Shown: in pieces, positions 23,074 to 33,692 of the stretch
How the letters are laid out: the number at the start of each line of letters is the position of its first letter
How positions within the stretch are numbered: position 1 is the first letter of the stretch
DNA from: Pollenia angustigena
Lineage: Eukaryota; Arthropoda; Insecta; Diptera; Polleniidae
Direction: 5' to 3'
NCBI GenBank assembly: GCA_930367215.1
Contig: OV884058.1
Coordinates: 219,398,208 to 219,462,207, forward strand
DNA: 64,000 bases
Program-made: the position numbers and the translations under genes
The notes under the pieces: model-generated
Told to the model about the DNA's origin: nothing
Seen by the model: the letters and a program-made list of their open reading frames with translations, nothing else
Databases searched by the model: none

Positions 23074-23317
23074 TTATTCTGTAATTCGCTAAAGCTAAAT
23101 CTCTATCGCTAAAAATCTTTAAAGTTGATTTAGCGATTTTTGGCTACGAATGCAGTACTGTAACGTGCATTGCTAAATTTGGCAATGCCATAACAATTTA
23201 ATTCACCGCAATTTTAGCTTTTATTGTCATCACTAAAATTTTTAAATTTTGTGCTCTCTAAGGCATTTTAGCGATAGACATTTAGCTTTACCTAAGCGAA
23301 TTACGGAATACGAGTGC
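23074..23317. mobile_element. Complete MITE spanning the right duplication breakpoint
   Basis: The left TIR (TATTCTGTAATTCGCT..AAAGCTAAATCTCTATCGCTAAAA) pairs with the right end read inward (TATTCCGTAATTCGCTTAGG..AAAGCTAAATGTCTATCGC), about 40 bp with small gaps. The duplicated part ends at 23267. The remaining right TIR (23268-23317) is unique to this copy, so it marks the original right flank. No clear TSD. Confidence 0.75.
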
Positions 23318-23450
23318 AGCTAAATATATATAAACAAAAGTACAATTGTTTAGAAAACTTTAAAAAAACGACGAAGTCGTATGGGATGTCAAGTTTTTTT
23401 CTTAATACTTCTCATTTTCATAACACTTTTGATTCACACCATCACACTTT

Positions 23451-24759
23451 TACATATCTGTGCTATTTGACAAAACATCTTAAGCCAAATTTAAAAAGTT
23501 TAAAAAAATGTTGTTAATTATACGCATTTTCATTAGTATTGTGGTTATTTTGTTGAACTATTTATGGTTTTTAATCCAAATTTTTTTTTTTTTTAATATT
23601 TTTAATTAGGCTTAAGTTCATGAAATTTAATTTTTATTAAATTATTTTTGTGAAGAAAGGAATTTTACAACATGAAAATCAATTAAAATTGTTATTGATA
23701 ATCTTTCATTCTTGACGTGGCTCGGGCTCGAACCCTGGCCGGCAGGTTACCATGACATGTTTCGATCGCAACCACTCGATCTCCTCAGATGGATTTGCCG
23801 TCTTACACTCGCAGCCATCGACGACTGTTGACGTCACTAGTCAAACATCAATCCTTAAACCAAATTGTATTTTAACATTTGGTAGATCGAAATTTGCTTT
23901 CCTGAATGATTATCCACTCTACTTGATTGTACATGTTTTTTCCTTTACTTCTGTTTTTTCGTACTTTCGTCAAGAATTTTTCTTGAAGTCCAAGTACATT
24001 TTTTGTCTTTTCACTTTGTCTTTCTCTTTTCCGTTGACCTTTTTTCAGTACAACCTGAAGGACAAATAGAGCTCGTGCCTTAGCTTTAACAATAATTAGT
24101 ATTGTGGTTATTTTGTTGAACTATTTATGGTTTTTAATCCAAATTTTTTTTTTTAATATTTTTAATTAGGCTTAAGTTCATGAAATTTAATTTTTATTAA
24201 ATTATTTTTGTGAAGAAAGGAATTTTACAACATGAAAATCAATTAAAATTGTTATTGATAATCTTTCATTCTTGACGTGGCTCGGGCTCGAACCCTGGCC
24301 GGCAGGTTACCATGACATGTTTCGATCGCAACCACTCGATCTCCTCAGATGGATTTGCCGTCTTACACTCGCAGCCATCGACGACTGCTGACGTCACTAG
24401 TCAAACATCAATCCTTAAACCAAATTGTATTTTAACATTTGGTAGATCGAAATTTGCTTTCCTGAATGATTATCCACTCTACTTGATTGTACATGTTTTT
24501 CCTTTACTTCTGTTTTTTCGTACTTTCGTCAAGAATTTTTCTTGAAGTCCAAGTACATTTTTTGTCTTTTCACTTTGTCTTTCTCTTTTCTCTTTTGCTT
24601 ACTTTTTAAAAATTTTGTATTATAAACAAAATTTTTCTTTAATTTTGGTTATTTTATTATTTAATAAAAATGTTTTTTTCACCGAATTTTTCTTAAAAAC
24701 TTTTTTGCTATCTTATCTCGACTTAAGATGTTTTCTCAAAATGCCACAGATATCTATTA
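23451..24759. mobile_element. CTGTGGCATTTTGAC MITE split by tRNA-like units
   Basis: The left half (23451-23525) and right half (24601-24759) together match 13252-13708. Between them sits the 23532-24592 tandem insertion. The right half ends GACTTAAGATG..ATGCCACAGATATC. Confidence 0.7.
23532..24592 (-). repeat. Head-to-tail dimer of a ~560-bp tRNA-like repeat
   Basis: Unit 1 is 23532-24094 (563 bp); unit 2 is 24095 to about 24592, truncated. On the minus strand each unit has an A-box-like GATCGAGTGG (23772-23781 in unit 1) and a B-box-like GGGTTCGAGCC (23725-23735) about 46 bases apart, as in a tRNA-derived pol III promoter. The rest of each unit does not fold as a tRNA. Related copies lie at 38797, 42340 and 50961-51828. 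A SINE is possible, but the tandem arrangement is atypical. Confidence 0.7.
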
Positions 24760-24789
24760 CTTTAGTTTTTTACATGTATTAATAGAAAG

Positions 24790-25470
24790 CTTAATAGTGT
24801 AAAGAAGCCTTTAGTAAACTGATCGACTCAAAATCCCTTTCTAAAGCAATCTTTCATTGTCCGTCCGTCAGGTGGCAATTTCGGCGATAATTTGTTGAAA
24901 TTTCGTTCATGCGTTTTAATTGTATTATGTACATAAGTACGAAACGAATTGAAAATAGTGAGAATCTAACCATAATTTCACAAAGCGCCAATACAAACTT
25001 AATTTTGGAGTAGAGTTATAGCACACATAAGTATAAGTTTTGGGTATAAGTCCCAAAATATGCGGTTTTTTAATTTGTTTAATTTTTTCGCTGGGGATTT
25101 TTTGGGATAATTTATCATTATAAATGCCATTTGTGCAATTGCAAGACCGATTTGGTCAAGAGGTGGGTACAAATTTAGGTCTTTTATGTTCCAAAGCTTG
25201 TTTTTTACCAAGGCGCAGGTGGCTTGAGACCTTTTCAAGAGCTAGCTAAAATAGTCTTAAATTAGCTTTCTGTGCCACAGAATGAATTAGGAGCAGCAGT
25301 ATAAGCTATTCTTCGAACAAATATACACTTTAAAAATAATTCTGTTTGCTGTGACAAATTTACTCCATCTTCTCAAATGCTGAAGGCCATATCAGATACA
25401 ACTTCGTTGCGTTGCGTGACGATTCTAACTTTGACAAAAAAGCGAAAAGCAAAAGCTGTATGTTGTTTGT
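24790..25470 (+). repeat. Diverged mini-me-like repeat
   Basis: Parallels 14450-15340 in order: GATCGACTCAAAATC core, GTCCGTCCGTC run, GGCGATAATTTG body, TTTTTCGCTGGGGATTTTTT, AAGACCGATTTGGT. Diverged enough to predate the 7-kb duplication. Confidence 0.55.
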
Positions 25471-25535
25471 TTACAAATGTAGAAAAACGTTTGGTAATTT
25501 TTATATATAATTAAATTTTGATATTTTTTAATTAG

Positions 25536-25832
25536 CAAGGCGAATTCATACAAGGTGGTCTTATTTTGAAAACGTTTTGCAACACTGTTACACATTTTAA
25601 CGTTGTGTCAAAAATTCAAACAAAAATTTGATTTTGTTTTTAATTTTAAATTGTGTTTTTTAAAATGTTATAACTTAAAAAAGTTGTAAATTTCACAATT
25701 GTAATCGAAAATTATTGAATTTTGTTAAGATTCCCCCAGAACCAACAGGATGGTATACCATTTTGACACAAGGTTAGTAATCAGCTGTTGCTTACATAGC
25801 AAGATAAGTTCACCTGGTGTAAATTCGCCTTG
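25536..25832. mobile_element. CAAGGCGAATT-family MITE with perfect TSD
   Basis: 297 bp, with ends CAAGGCGAATTCATACAAGG and reversed CAAGGCGAATTTACACCAGG. It is flanked by TTAATTAG at 25528-25535 and 25833-25840, a perfect 8-bp TSD. It sits inside TTAATTAGGC-type sequence of the 560-bp repeat family. Confidence 0.9.
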
Positions 25833-25840
25833 TTAATTAG

Positions 25841-26459
25841 GCTAAAGTTCATCAAATATTATTTTCATTAAATTATTTTTATAAGGAAAGGAATTTTATT
25901 TGCAATTGCAACCACTTAATCTCTTCAGAGAGTTTTGCCGTTTAACACTCACAACCATTGACATCAAACATCAATCTTTAACAGTGTTGCGATTAGGATA
26001 CGAAAGATACATTTTTCGTATCTTTTTATGGCTTCACGTACCATGTATAATCCTGACATTTTTCGTATCTTTTGAATCTATATGCAAAATGTACTAAAAC
26101 TTATTAAGACTGATCATCGAAAGCGACTCAATACTTATACAATAGCAGCTTTCATAATGGTGTAAGAAAACATTAAGGAAGTTTCAACATACGATTCACC
26201 TACATCGTGGAATACAAGTAGTGCGCAGTTGTTCGGAGGAGATCTTTTTGATATAATCGCCTTGGTATTAATTAATATTATACAAAAATGAATTTGTTTC
26301 GATAACATCCAAAGATAGTTACATATAATTAATTTAACTAGTGTTCGCCTAATGGTCAAAATTCGACCATAAATTTTTTTGTTAATATGAAGAAAACATC
26401 ATCATCTAAGTATATATGAATTTATTTGTTTCGAGCATTTATTTTTTCCTCCAGAGTGA
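25841..26459. other. Remnant of 560-bp repeat, then AT-rich DNA
   Basis: 25841-25990 contains diverged 560-bp-family phrases (GGAAAGGAATTTTA, CACTTAATCTCTTCAGAG, CATCAATC). The rest shows nothing recognisable. Confidence 0.4.
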
Positions 26460-27060
26460 ATCGATTTGGCGAGGGACCAGCCTCCGGTTCATATTTTATC
26501 TTCTACGTGAGTTAATTTAAATTTGTAAGTTCGGTATAAAAAATACCAATTAAAAAACAAAAAATATCAAAAAGTCTCCTTTATATATTGTCATCAACTC
26601 AGGACGTTGTCCGTTTAATTTTATGTTTCTATGTCTAATATTAACGAAAATTAATCAAAGTACCTGCTATTAAACGAAAAATTACCAAAAAGCTCCCTTA
26701 CATGTTCTTATTCACCCAGTTTAATGTATAATTTTATCTTTATAGGTCGAATATTAACGAAAATTCAAACAGTTCCAGATGAAGAACAAAAAATACCAGC
26801 ATTTTTTATCTTATAGGTGATCACTCACTCAGGACCCTTCACCTATAATATTATGTTTCTAAGTTCAATATTATAGAAAATTTTAAAATTATCACATGAA
26901 GCATAGAAAAGCAAAAAAAAAAAGAAATTTAGTTTTCCGTATTTCCCCTTTCTTCTCCTCCTAGATGTTCGGTTGACAAACAAAGGAAGAAAGCGTTCTT
27001 AACCGTTTTGCCTGGTCCGATTTATACATAAGATTTATATAGTCGAAATACCGAAAACCG
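26460..27060 (+). repeat. Partial GTACC-repeat element
   Basis: Begins with a GATTTGGCGAGGGACCAGCC phrase shared with 51995 and 54597, then about three degenerate 117-bp units (CTCAGGAC..TTTAATTTTATGTTTCTA..AACGAAAATT). A further phrase, GAAAG(C/T)GTTCTTAACYGTTTTGCC, occurs at about 26990 and again at 27290. Confidence 0.6.
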
Positions 27061-27489
27061 GTTTCTGAAAAATGTCGAATAATCGATCACCCTAATTTTT
27101 TATTATTTGATAATTGAAAATAAATTTTTATTTATTTATTTTGCATCTGTGTTAGTAACAATTTTGAACGCTTATAAATCTGAAATTATTGAACAGATTT
27201 TAATAAAATATACATTGTGCACTTCTTTGAGTAAATACCTTTCAAATGGAGTATATTTTGTTCAAATCGGTTGACATACAGAGGAGGAAAGTGTTCTTAA
27301 CTGTTTTGCCTTAGCCAATTTATATATAGAAGATGTTTGCTTGTTGTATTTTTCAAAATTACATGCCTAATATTTATGATAAATATAAATAAATTAAATG
27401 TAAACAACTTTTTTTAAAAACAAGCTTTTATTTGAATGCGCTAAAAAGAAAAAAGAAATAGTTGTTTGCTTTAAAACTTTTACTATCAA
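27061..27489. other. AT-rich repeat edge, unclassified
   Basis: Contains a second copy of the GTTCTTAACTGTTTTGCC phrase (about 27290) followed by AT-rich DNA. No ends were defined. Confidence 0.35.
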
Positions 27490-27805
27490 CCTATAACATC
27501 ATTACACAATTTATATGATATAAAAGTTGTGTGTTTCCGCTATACATATTGGATTAAGAGCGGCCACTTTATTTTTCAAGTTGTTCTTAGCAAGCCCTTT
27601 CATTTGATACCCATATTGTAGAAGTGCATTAAAATAAGTAGTCCGCCATATCGGATTTAGAATGACGTCGTACAGTTTACCATGCATTGTCATCCAAACT
27701 GATCGCGTATACAAAATTTCAGCTCAATTGGTTAAAGATAACAGCTTCAAAATTGAGTTGCAAGATTCCAACCGAACAAACATACATACATACATACATT
27801 GTAAG
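27490..27805 (+). repeat. Possible LINE 3' tail ending in (CATA)n
   Basis: A conserved-looking stretch ending ATTTCAGCTCAATTGG..CAAGATTCCAACCGAACAAA, followed by (CATA)5 at about 27780-27800. A short microsatellite directly after a conserved tail is typical of RTE-type LINE 3' ends. No coding domain is seen, so the class is an inference. Confidence 0.35.
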
Positions 27806-27985
27806 TTAAATAAAAGCTTTAAAATGAATTTCTTTACAATATTCATTTAATATGAAGTAAAAATGTAATGTTAATAAATGTTAAAGGCTCAGTTAGCCGG
27901 GAGTAAAATAGTAACAGTAACCTTACCGTAAAAATGTAAGACCAATCTATTTCTTACAGATTGAAACGTAACATCTTACTTTAGA

Positions 27986-28485
27986 AAAACTAAAGATATT
28001 AAACCAAATAAAACTGTTAAAAGTCTTATAAGCAACAGTTCTACTTGTTTAATTGCACTTGCACTTGCCTGTTTTTTATCAAAAAGTAATTTCAATTTTT
28101 GGGAATACAAAATTTTAATTTCAAAAGATTTAGTTATTCGTTCTTAATTCTTTTGAAATTAAAATTTTGTATTCCCAAAAATTTAAATTACTTTTTGATA
28201 ATAAACAGGCAAGTTCACGGCCTAAAAAAACACTTAATTGACAACATACTTTTGTAAGTTGTTGTTGTTTTTATTTTGTTTTTCTTAACCTACTTACAAC
28301 TACAATTAATGTTGGGAAAATTTCAACTAATTGTAGTGGGGAATGTAAGATGAGATAAACCCACTGTTTATTGTTGATGTGTTTTGTTTAAACTTTGATA
28401 TTGTTACAAGTAGAACTGTTGCTTATAAGTCTTATACGTTTAACAGTTTTATTTGGTTTAATATCTTTAGTTTTTCTAAAAATTT
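27986..28485. mobile_element. Foldback element with nested hairpin
   Basis: The outer arms 27986-28052 and about 28404-28480 are inverted copies (phrases CTAAAGATATTAAACCAAAT and ATAAGCAACAGTTCTACTTG). Inside, 28067-28134 and 28150-28213 form a second hairpin (arms around TTTGGGAATACAAAATTTTA). Non-coding. Confidence 0.65.
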
Positions 28486-28599
28486 TATGGATGAAGTTTC
28501 CTGATGATCTGGCCTAAGCAACCAGTGAAATGCGCATAGGATAAGCTTATCCCATCAACAATAAATTTCAAGTGTTTTTATCAAGAATAAAAACTGGGA

Positions 28600-28950
28600 A
28601 TTAAGCACGAAAAACAAAATCTTTTGAAAGTTGAAATTGGACTTTTTTCGTACTGTATGTCAAGAATTTTTCTCGAAGTCCAAAGTACATGTTATAAAAA
28701 TAAAAGTTAAAAATGTTATTGGACGATTTATTGGAATTAAATTTGGCAAAATGAAAAATAAAATTGTACTAGCTGATTGTCAAAGCACTCAAAAAGATTA
28801 GACATGCCTAACTTTTCGCTTCGCACTGCGTTAAAAGTAGTTTAGGTGACACATTTCGTACAAGTAGGTTTGTATGTATATTTCATCGTTTATGGTAAAG
28901 CGAATCTTTAACGCAACGGGAAGCAAAAGTTTTATCTGACATGGCCATAA
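28600..28950. repeat. Repeat shared with the 15150-15340 segment
   Basis: Phrases CGATTTATTGGAATTAAATT, GACATGCCTAACTTTTCGC and CTTCGCACTGCGTTAAAAG match 15210-15340. An inverted echo of the last phrase lies at about 28905-28935. A small scrap (TTCTCGAAGTCCAAAGTACA) of the 560-bp family precedes it. Confidence 0.5.
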
Positions 28951-29289
28951 CACTTTTTAATACAATAAACATGTAACACAATATTACATTGCCTGATGAA
29001 TCAAAAGCTTTTGGCTCTAAAGTGTTTGAAATAATAAACATTGATGCATAATTATTTTTCTTGTTCGTTGCTTTTACGCAACTTTTTTTAGATATGTAAA
29101 ACTCAAAGAACTAAAAAAACCAATATACTTCTTTGAAATAAGTAAAAGTTTGCATATTCTTCATTTGACATTGCGGTTTTTTATTTATAAGGATCTGTAG
29201 GATTTTTGGGGACTAAAAATCGCAAATTGGGGATAAGCTATAAAACAAAACTGGGAACAATGCAGAAAAACCATTTATATATTTTAGCT

Positions 29290-29420
29290 CAAGGCGAATT
29301 CGTTACAGGTAATCTCGATACTACAACAAGTACAACTCGTATAAAATCATTGTACAATGCCAAACCCGGAACAAAGATAATTAACAAAATTTTGACATCC
29401 AACAATAATAAAGCTTAAAA
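29290..29420 (+). mobile_element. CAAGGCGAATT-family fragment, left end only
   Basis: CAAGGCGAATTCGTTACAGG followed by AATCTCGATACTACAACAAG, matching the nested 6240 copy. No right terminus found. Confidence 0.6.
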
Positions 29421-30702
29421 AAAATTTAAAAACTATTTGTTTCAAATTTAGAAACATTTTCCGTAACCGTTACAGTACTGACTAAAGTTGCAATTATGAT
29501 GGCATATGGGCTTTTGCCGGTTGTTTTTGATGATGTCATCTACAAATGAGTAGTGGAGTGTTGTATTTTGTGCTGCCATCTGCTTTTATGTAGTGGCGTT
29601 TTTTATTTTTAATGAATTGATGGGATTTATTTGCTGGCTTTTTATGAGAGGTGCCACACCAAAGTTAAACGCCGGTTAGTCAGGAAATTACAATGAAAAT
29701 TTAAGGAGAAGCCCATAATTGCCTTAATATCTCGAAAACTAATTTAAATAAAAAGATGATTCTTATGTCATTTTAAGGAGAATACTTCGGGCTTAAAAAT
29801 GTTGGGAAAAAATAGACGAAATCAAACATCTTAATATTTTTTGCTGATTTTTTTAGTAAAACACCTCTTGCTGTTCTTTAAAGACCTTGAAATTTTCAAG
29901 GAAATGCTTCTTTTTCTTTTGCAACCTTTAATGGCGGCAATAGTAAATTGCTAAAATTTTTGTTCAGATAAGTTCAGTTTTGACAATAAGTATCATATAA
30001 ACGCGGTTTCCAAGTGCCAGGCGATTTAATGTAAAGTAAAATGTACATAAAAATCACTCAGGTTTTTTGAGTGCTTTTCACATAAATTTTTCTCCACTAT
30101 CAATCGCCTGTCATTTGGAAACAGTACAGTAACCTCATAACTGGCGCTCCAAATAGGTTATACTCTTCAAAAGTTTGTCTATAAATGCATTAGTGTAGGG
30201 TATCATACGATTGGACTTGACCGATTACACATTTTACATGTTTTTTCGTTGATATAGCAGGGAAAAACTATTTCAGTGAAGTGGAAAATATGAATTTAAA
30301 AAATATTTTTCTATTTACAGATTTTTTCTTCTCAGTTTTCCGAATTCTACTTCAAGTATTTTCAATAGTGTGTGTGTGTGTGTATGTGTGTGTGGAAAAT
30401 GAAGTTGAAAAAGGGGTTAGTAAGTAAGCTTTTGAATATTATGGATTTTTGGTTCATGTCATAAAATTTTATTAAATTCTTATGCGTTATTGTCTTTTCT
30501 GTTTTTATGGCCAAAAATATGCATGTCTAGAGATGGCTGGATTAATGAAAGAATTAGAATAAACGAATGAGTGTTTTTGGTATTAAATTTTATGGGCATA
30601 TAAAAGAAAGCATTTTGAGTTTTTGTTTTAGTTATTTCAATAAAATGCAGAGTTGCAAGAATTTTGAGTAACTTTAACTAGTAACTTTAAGTAGGTTTCA
30701 AG
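29421..30702. other. Mostly unassigned DNA with one small hairpin and a TG microsatellite
   Basis: A small inverted pair occurs at 30010-30125 (GGTTTCCAAGTGCCAGGCGA versus its reversed partner) and a (TG)n run at 30367-30394. Nothing else was recognised; no coding. Confidence 0.45.
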
Positions 30703-32690
30703 CAAGGCGAATTGACTTTCAGGTGGCGTTGAAAACACAGCTGTTCTACTTTTTTCTTGCATAATTGGGTAGAGACATGTCAAAAGTTGTTAACATTTTC
30801 TTTTATAATTATGAAGAGATATGTCAAAAGATGTTTATGCTAAATTGTAACTGGAAGTTTTTGCAATAAAACGGGCTGAACAAAGAGCTGAACGGCACAC
30901 CAAAATGATATTGAAAGGTGAAACAAATTGGATGCTCCCATCAGTCGAAGAAAAGCTTAAGAAAAGGAGCAAAGAAGCCAAGATAAATAAATCAAAAAAG
31001 AAAAAAGATAAGCACAATAAAATATCCAAAATAAAGTCCAATAAAAAAGCGGAAACACTCTAGCTCCGAAGAGAAAAGAGAATCTAGGGATAGTAAATCC
31101 ACAATTGATGATAGTGAAAGTTCTTAATCGGAAGATGACAATAGAAGGCTTAAAAAATCTAAACTAAAAACTAGACCGAGTCCGAAAAGTAAGGTTTTAA
31201 GCAGTAGCGTTAGTGACAGCGATGTATCAGATGACAAAAATCAAAACTTTGTGGATTTGAAGAAAAGAGAAGAGCCACTACAACGAGATAGTTGGATGAA
31301 AGATGCTTTAATGTTAAAAACGTATTCACGGGAACGCACAGGAAGTAAGCCAAATGAAATAAAAAAACAAGTTGATGCGTACGACCCGGCAAAAAGCTCA
31401 ATAGAACTAAATCCCTATTGGAAAACGACAGGAACTGGTATACCCGCATTTAAGAAACCAAAAGATGACGATGACTACATTAGTACAAAATCAGAAAAAT
31501 CAATATATTTGCAAAGTTTAATTCAGTGTAAAGGATGAAAAAAGCAAAGAAACAAAAATAAATTCACTGAAAGCATGACGCCTCAGAGAAAAAAATTACA
31601 CGATGGCAGTGATGATGAGACTGCATATAATGAAGCTGTGCCGAAAGAGAAATAAAATGAAAAATCTTGCTCTTCTACATCAGAATTTTTTACTGACCAT
31701 CAAATGAACTAATTAGGAGCAAAAATACTTTAAGCTGAAATAATGTGCAATATGGAACTTGCAGATGAATTACGAAAAAAACTAGAAAAAGCACGCGCCC
31801 AAAGAAATATTTTTAAAGAACGACAAAAATCTCTTTATATTGAGAGTAACGATAACAGATCCAAATCAAAAGGCGATAAATCACTGATAAAGCGGGACAT
31901 ACTAGACCAGTTCCACTATCGAAAATACTGGATCCAAATGATTCATACGGCGGCAAGAAAAAACAACAGCAAAAACGTGTTTACACCCATGATGAAACTG
32001 GCGAAAGAGTTCGATTCTTTCCTGATGATGGTCGATATGATATAAAACAAATGTTTGAAAGAGAGAAGTAAACAAGTGTCTCTGATGCCAATTTACAGTT
32101 TGCAAATATTTCTGGAAAGCACAAAAACCTTTACGATGACATGGAAGATATTTTTGCCACCCAAAACGTAAGAATTTGGAAGTAGTTTTTATTTTATTAC
32201 GCCTTAAATGTAATTTTTATAATTTTTGTTATTTTTGTACATTTATATAATATAGAGAAATGTCAAAAGTTGTTTACAATTGAATTCGACTTGTTTACGT
32301 TTTTTGACATACCGACCAACTCAAGCAACAATAAAAAACAGTGTGGTTTTTCGTGTTGTTGACTTGTAGTCTCGCCGCCACCTGAAGTCAATTCGCCTTG
32401 ATTTGAAGCTAAATTAACAAAAAAGAAATCGGAGCAAATTCAAATACCTTTTCCAATATACTGCACACACATTCATATACATGTTCGTTTATTTATATAT
32501 TTTAAAGTTTTTTTTTTTTTAAATAATGTATGTGAATTTGTGTCAATAAATACCACATGTTTGTTTATTTTCCTTTTTGTTGTAAAACTCGGAAGTACTT
32601 CTTTATGCATACATGTGTGTTTAGTTGCCATAGCAGTATCTTTCACTTCCTTTATGTGTTATTTATCCTTTTGTAAGTAAATTCGCCTTG
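30703..32690 (+). mobile_element. CAAGGCGAATT-family element carrying a captured host gene fragment
   Basis: The left end is CAAGGCGAATTGACTTTCAG (30703). There are two candidate right ends. One at 32400 (reversed CAAGGCGAATTGACTTCAGG) is the best TIR match but has an imperfect flank (ATTTGAAG). One at 32690 is followed by GTTTCAAG, a perfect match to 30695-30702. The cargo is a broken CWF19L2-like coding region. No transposase is present. If the 8-bp TSD is real, the element is 1988 bp. Confidence 0.75.
30846..32173 (+). pseudogene. Captured CWF19L2-like spliceosome-protein pseudogene fragment
   Basis: Family role: CWF19-like proteins act with the spliceosome, in late splicing and lariat handling. 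Collinear segments are readable in shifting frames: a GETNWMLPSVEEKL motif, a Lys/Ser-rich tract, RDSWMKDALMLKT (about 31288-31326), ELNPYWKTTGTGIPA (about 31410), LGAKIL.AEIMCNMELADEL (31710-31770), KRVYTHDETGERVRFFPDD (31975-32030) and DDMEDIFATQNV (about 32138-32167). Compared with my memory of human CWF19L2, this covers the near-N-terminal to central region and lacks the C-terminal CwfJ (HIT-like) domains. Internal stops and at least one frameshift (near 31060; TAA at 31122) make it a pseudogene. Homology ends exactly at a GTAAGA donor-like sequence (32168-32173), which suggests DNA-level capture rather than retroposition. Confidence 0.8.
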
Positions 32691-32700
32691 GTTTCAAGAA

Positions 32701-32875
32701 AAATCAAAACGAATTTTTAAATTGTTAATTTTTGTTTGCTTTTTTTTATTCCAACATAGTCACACCCGTAACAATCCTGCTTTACATTTTAATTACTTTT
32801 TAAAGTACCAATATAAAAATTATGGTGCTCTAAAATACAAGAAGCCTTATTTTTATTCGTATTATTTTTTTTTTT
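32701..32875. other. AT-rich spacer
   Basis: Nothing recognised. Confidence 0.4.
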
Positions 32876-33170
32876 AAGTACAAAGTAGCGCAAAAGTTGT
32901 CACCCCATGTTCTCTGACTGTAATTTTTTTAATAAATGAAAAACTTAAGTTTTGATTTTGGATTGTGTTTATTTGATGGCTAAGTTTTTTTTTTAGTAGA
33001 AAATTTGTATCGGCCAAGATATCGCAGACAGTATGGACGACAATCAACCTTGCCTGCACTTCAGGCGAAAGGTTCTCGCATTTCTGACGGATATTCTCTT
33101 TGATGGCCTTACGAGTCTGATAGTTGCTGGCATATACTCTGATATAGACGCTAATGATAGACTTTAAAAA
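32876..33170 (-). pseudogene. C-terminal remnant of a Tc1/mariner transposase
   Basis: On the minus strand, a VYASNYQTRKAIKENIRQK reading (about 33135-33080) followed by CENLSPEVQARL resembles the post-catalytic C-terminus of mariner-type transposases (the YADKPxTxxxLKxNIR region). A candidate terminus, ACAAAGTAGCGCAAAAGTTG, lies at 32879. The catalytic part is not readable. Low-certainty family call. Confidence 0.45.
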
Positions 33171-33692
33171 AAACCTTACAAAAAGAAGTTTAGACTTAAC
33201 CGTTCTAGTCGATTTTGGCGCCCAGATTTGGTTGTAGTCGATTGTAGGTTGTGCAGTATGCTTCGTTGATCTATCCTGTTTGTACCTCTATTCTGCAATA
33301 ACAATTCGACCAGTTGAGTTGGAGAAGATCGTTATAGTTGTCGTTGGGCCCACAATGTGCCTCCAGCGGAAAAACCACAGAATACAGTAATTATGAGCTA
33401 GTAAAATGATTATTCGTGTGTTTTGTCTTATGTTTTTTTGTTTCAATGCCCCAGAAACTATAATTCTGCTTAATCACGTATTAACAGAGATGGAAATCCT
33501 CCTCGTCGCTCATGATGATATTCCATGAAAAGTTTACCTCCTCGTCGTCCTCAGAACCTATTGACGTGTATTTTGTATTCGTTTACTTGACAAATTTTAA
33601 AGCAGAACTGACATGAATTGTAAGAAAAATCTCGAGTAAACAATTTTTGTCTGAACATACGAGAAGTTAAACTTTTATTTTGCCATTTTTCT
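33171..33692. other. Unassigned sequence between transposon relics
   Basis: Moderate GC compared with the surroundings, no clear frame. It could be LINE 3' untranslated sequence; not established. Confidence 0.3.

Larger units (their letters stand above)
16231..23267 (+). repeat. 7.0-kb tandem duplication, unit 2
   Basis: A 7037-bp direct repeat of 9231-16230. Base-level differences from unit 1 include a retained AAGGCGGTCACTT at about 16478 (absent in unit 1), a 13-base deletion at 18124 and an insertion near 18035. The junction at 16228-16230 is the shared triplet ATT, between MITE sequence on the left and mariner sequence on the right. Confidence 0.95.

Noticed and set aside
9231..23267. 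Long terminal repeats of a giant LTR element
   Set aside because: The two 7-kb copies are directly adjacent with no internal region, primer-binding site, polypurine tract or gag/pol.
23718..23790. tRNA gene on the minus strand (A and B boxes)
   Set aside because: The sequence around the boxes does not fold into acceptor, anticodon and T arms. It is repeated in several diverged copies, so it is a tRNA-like promoter in a repeat.
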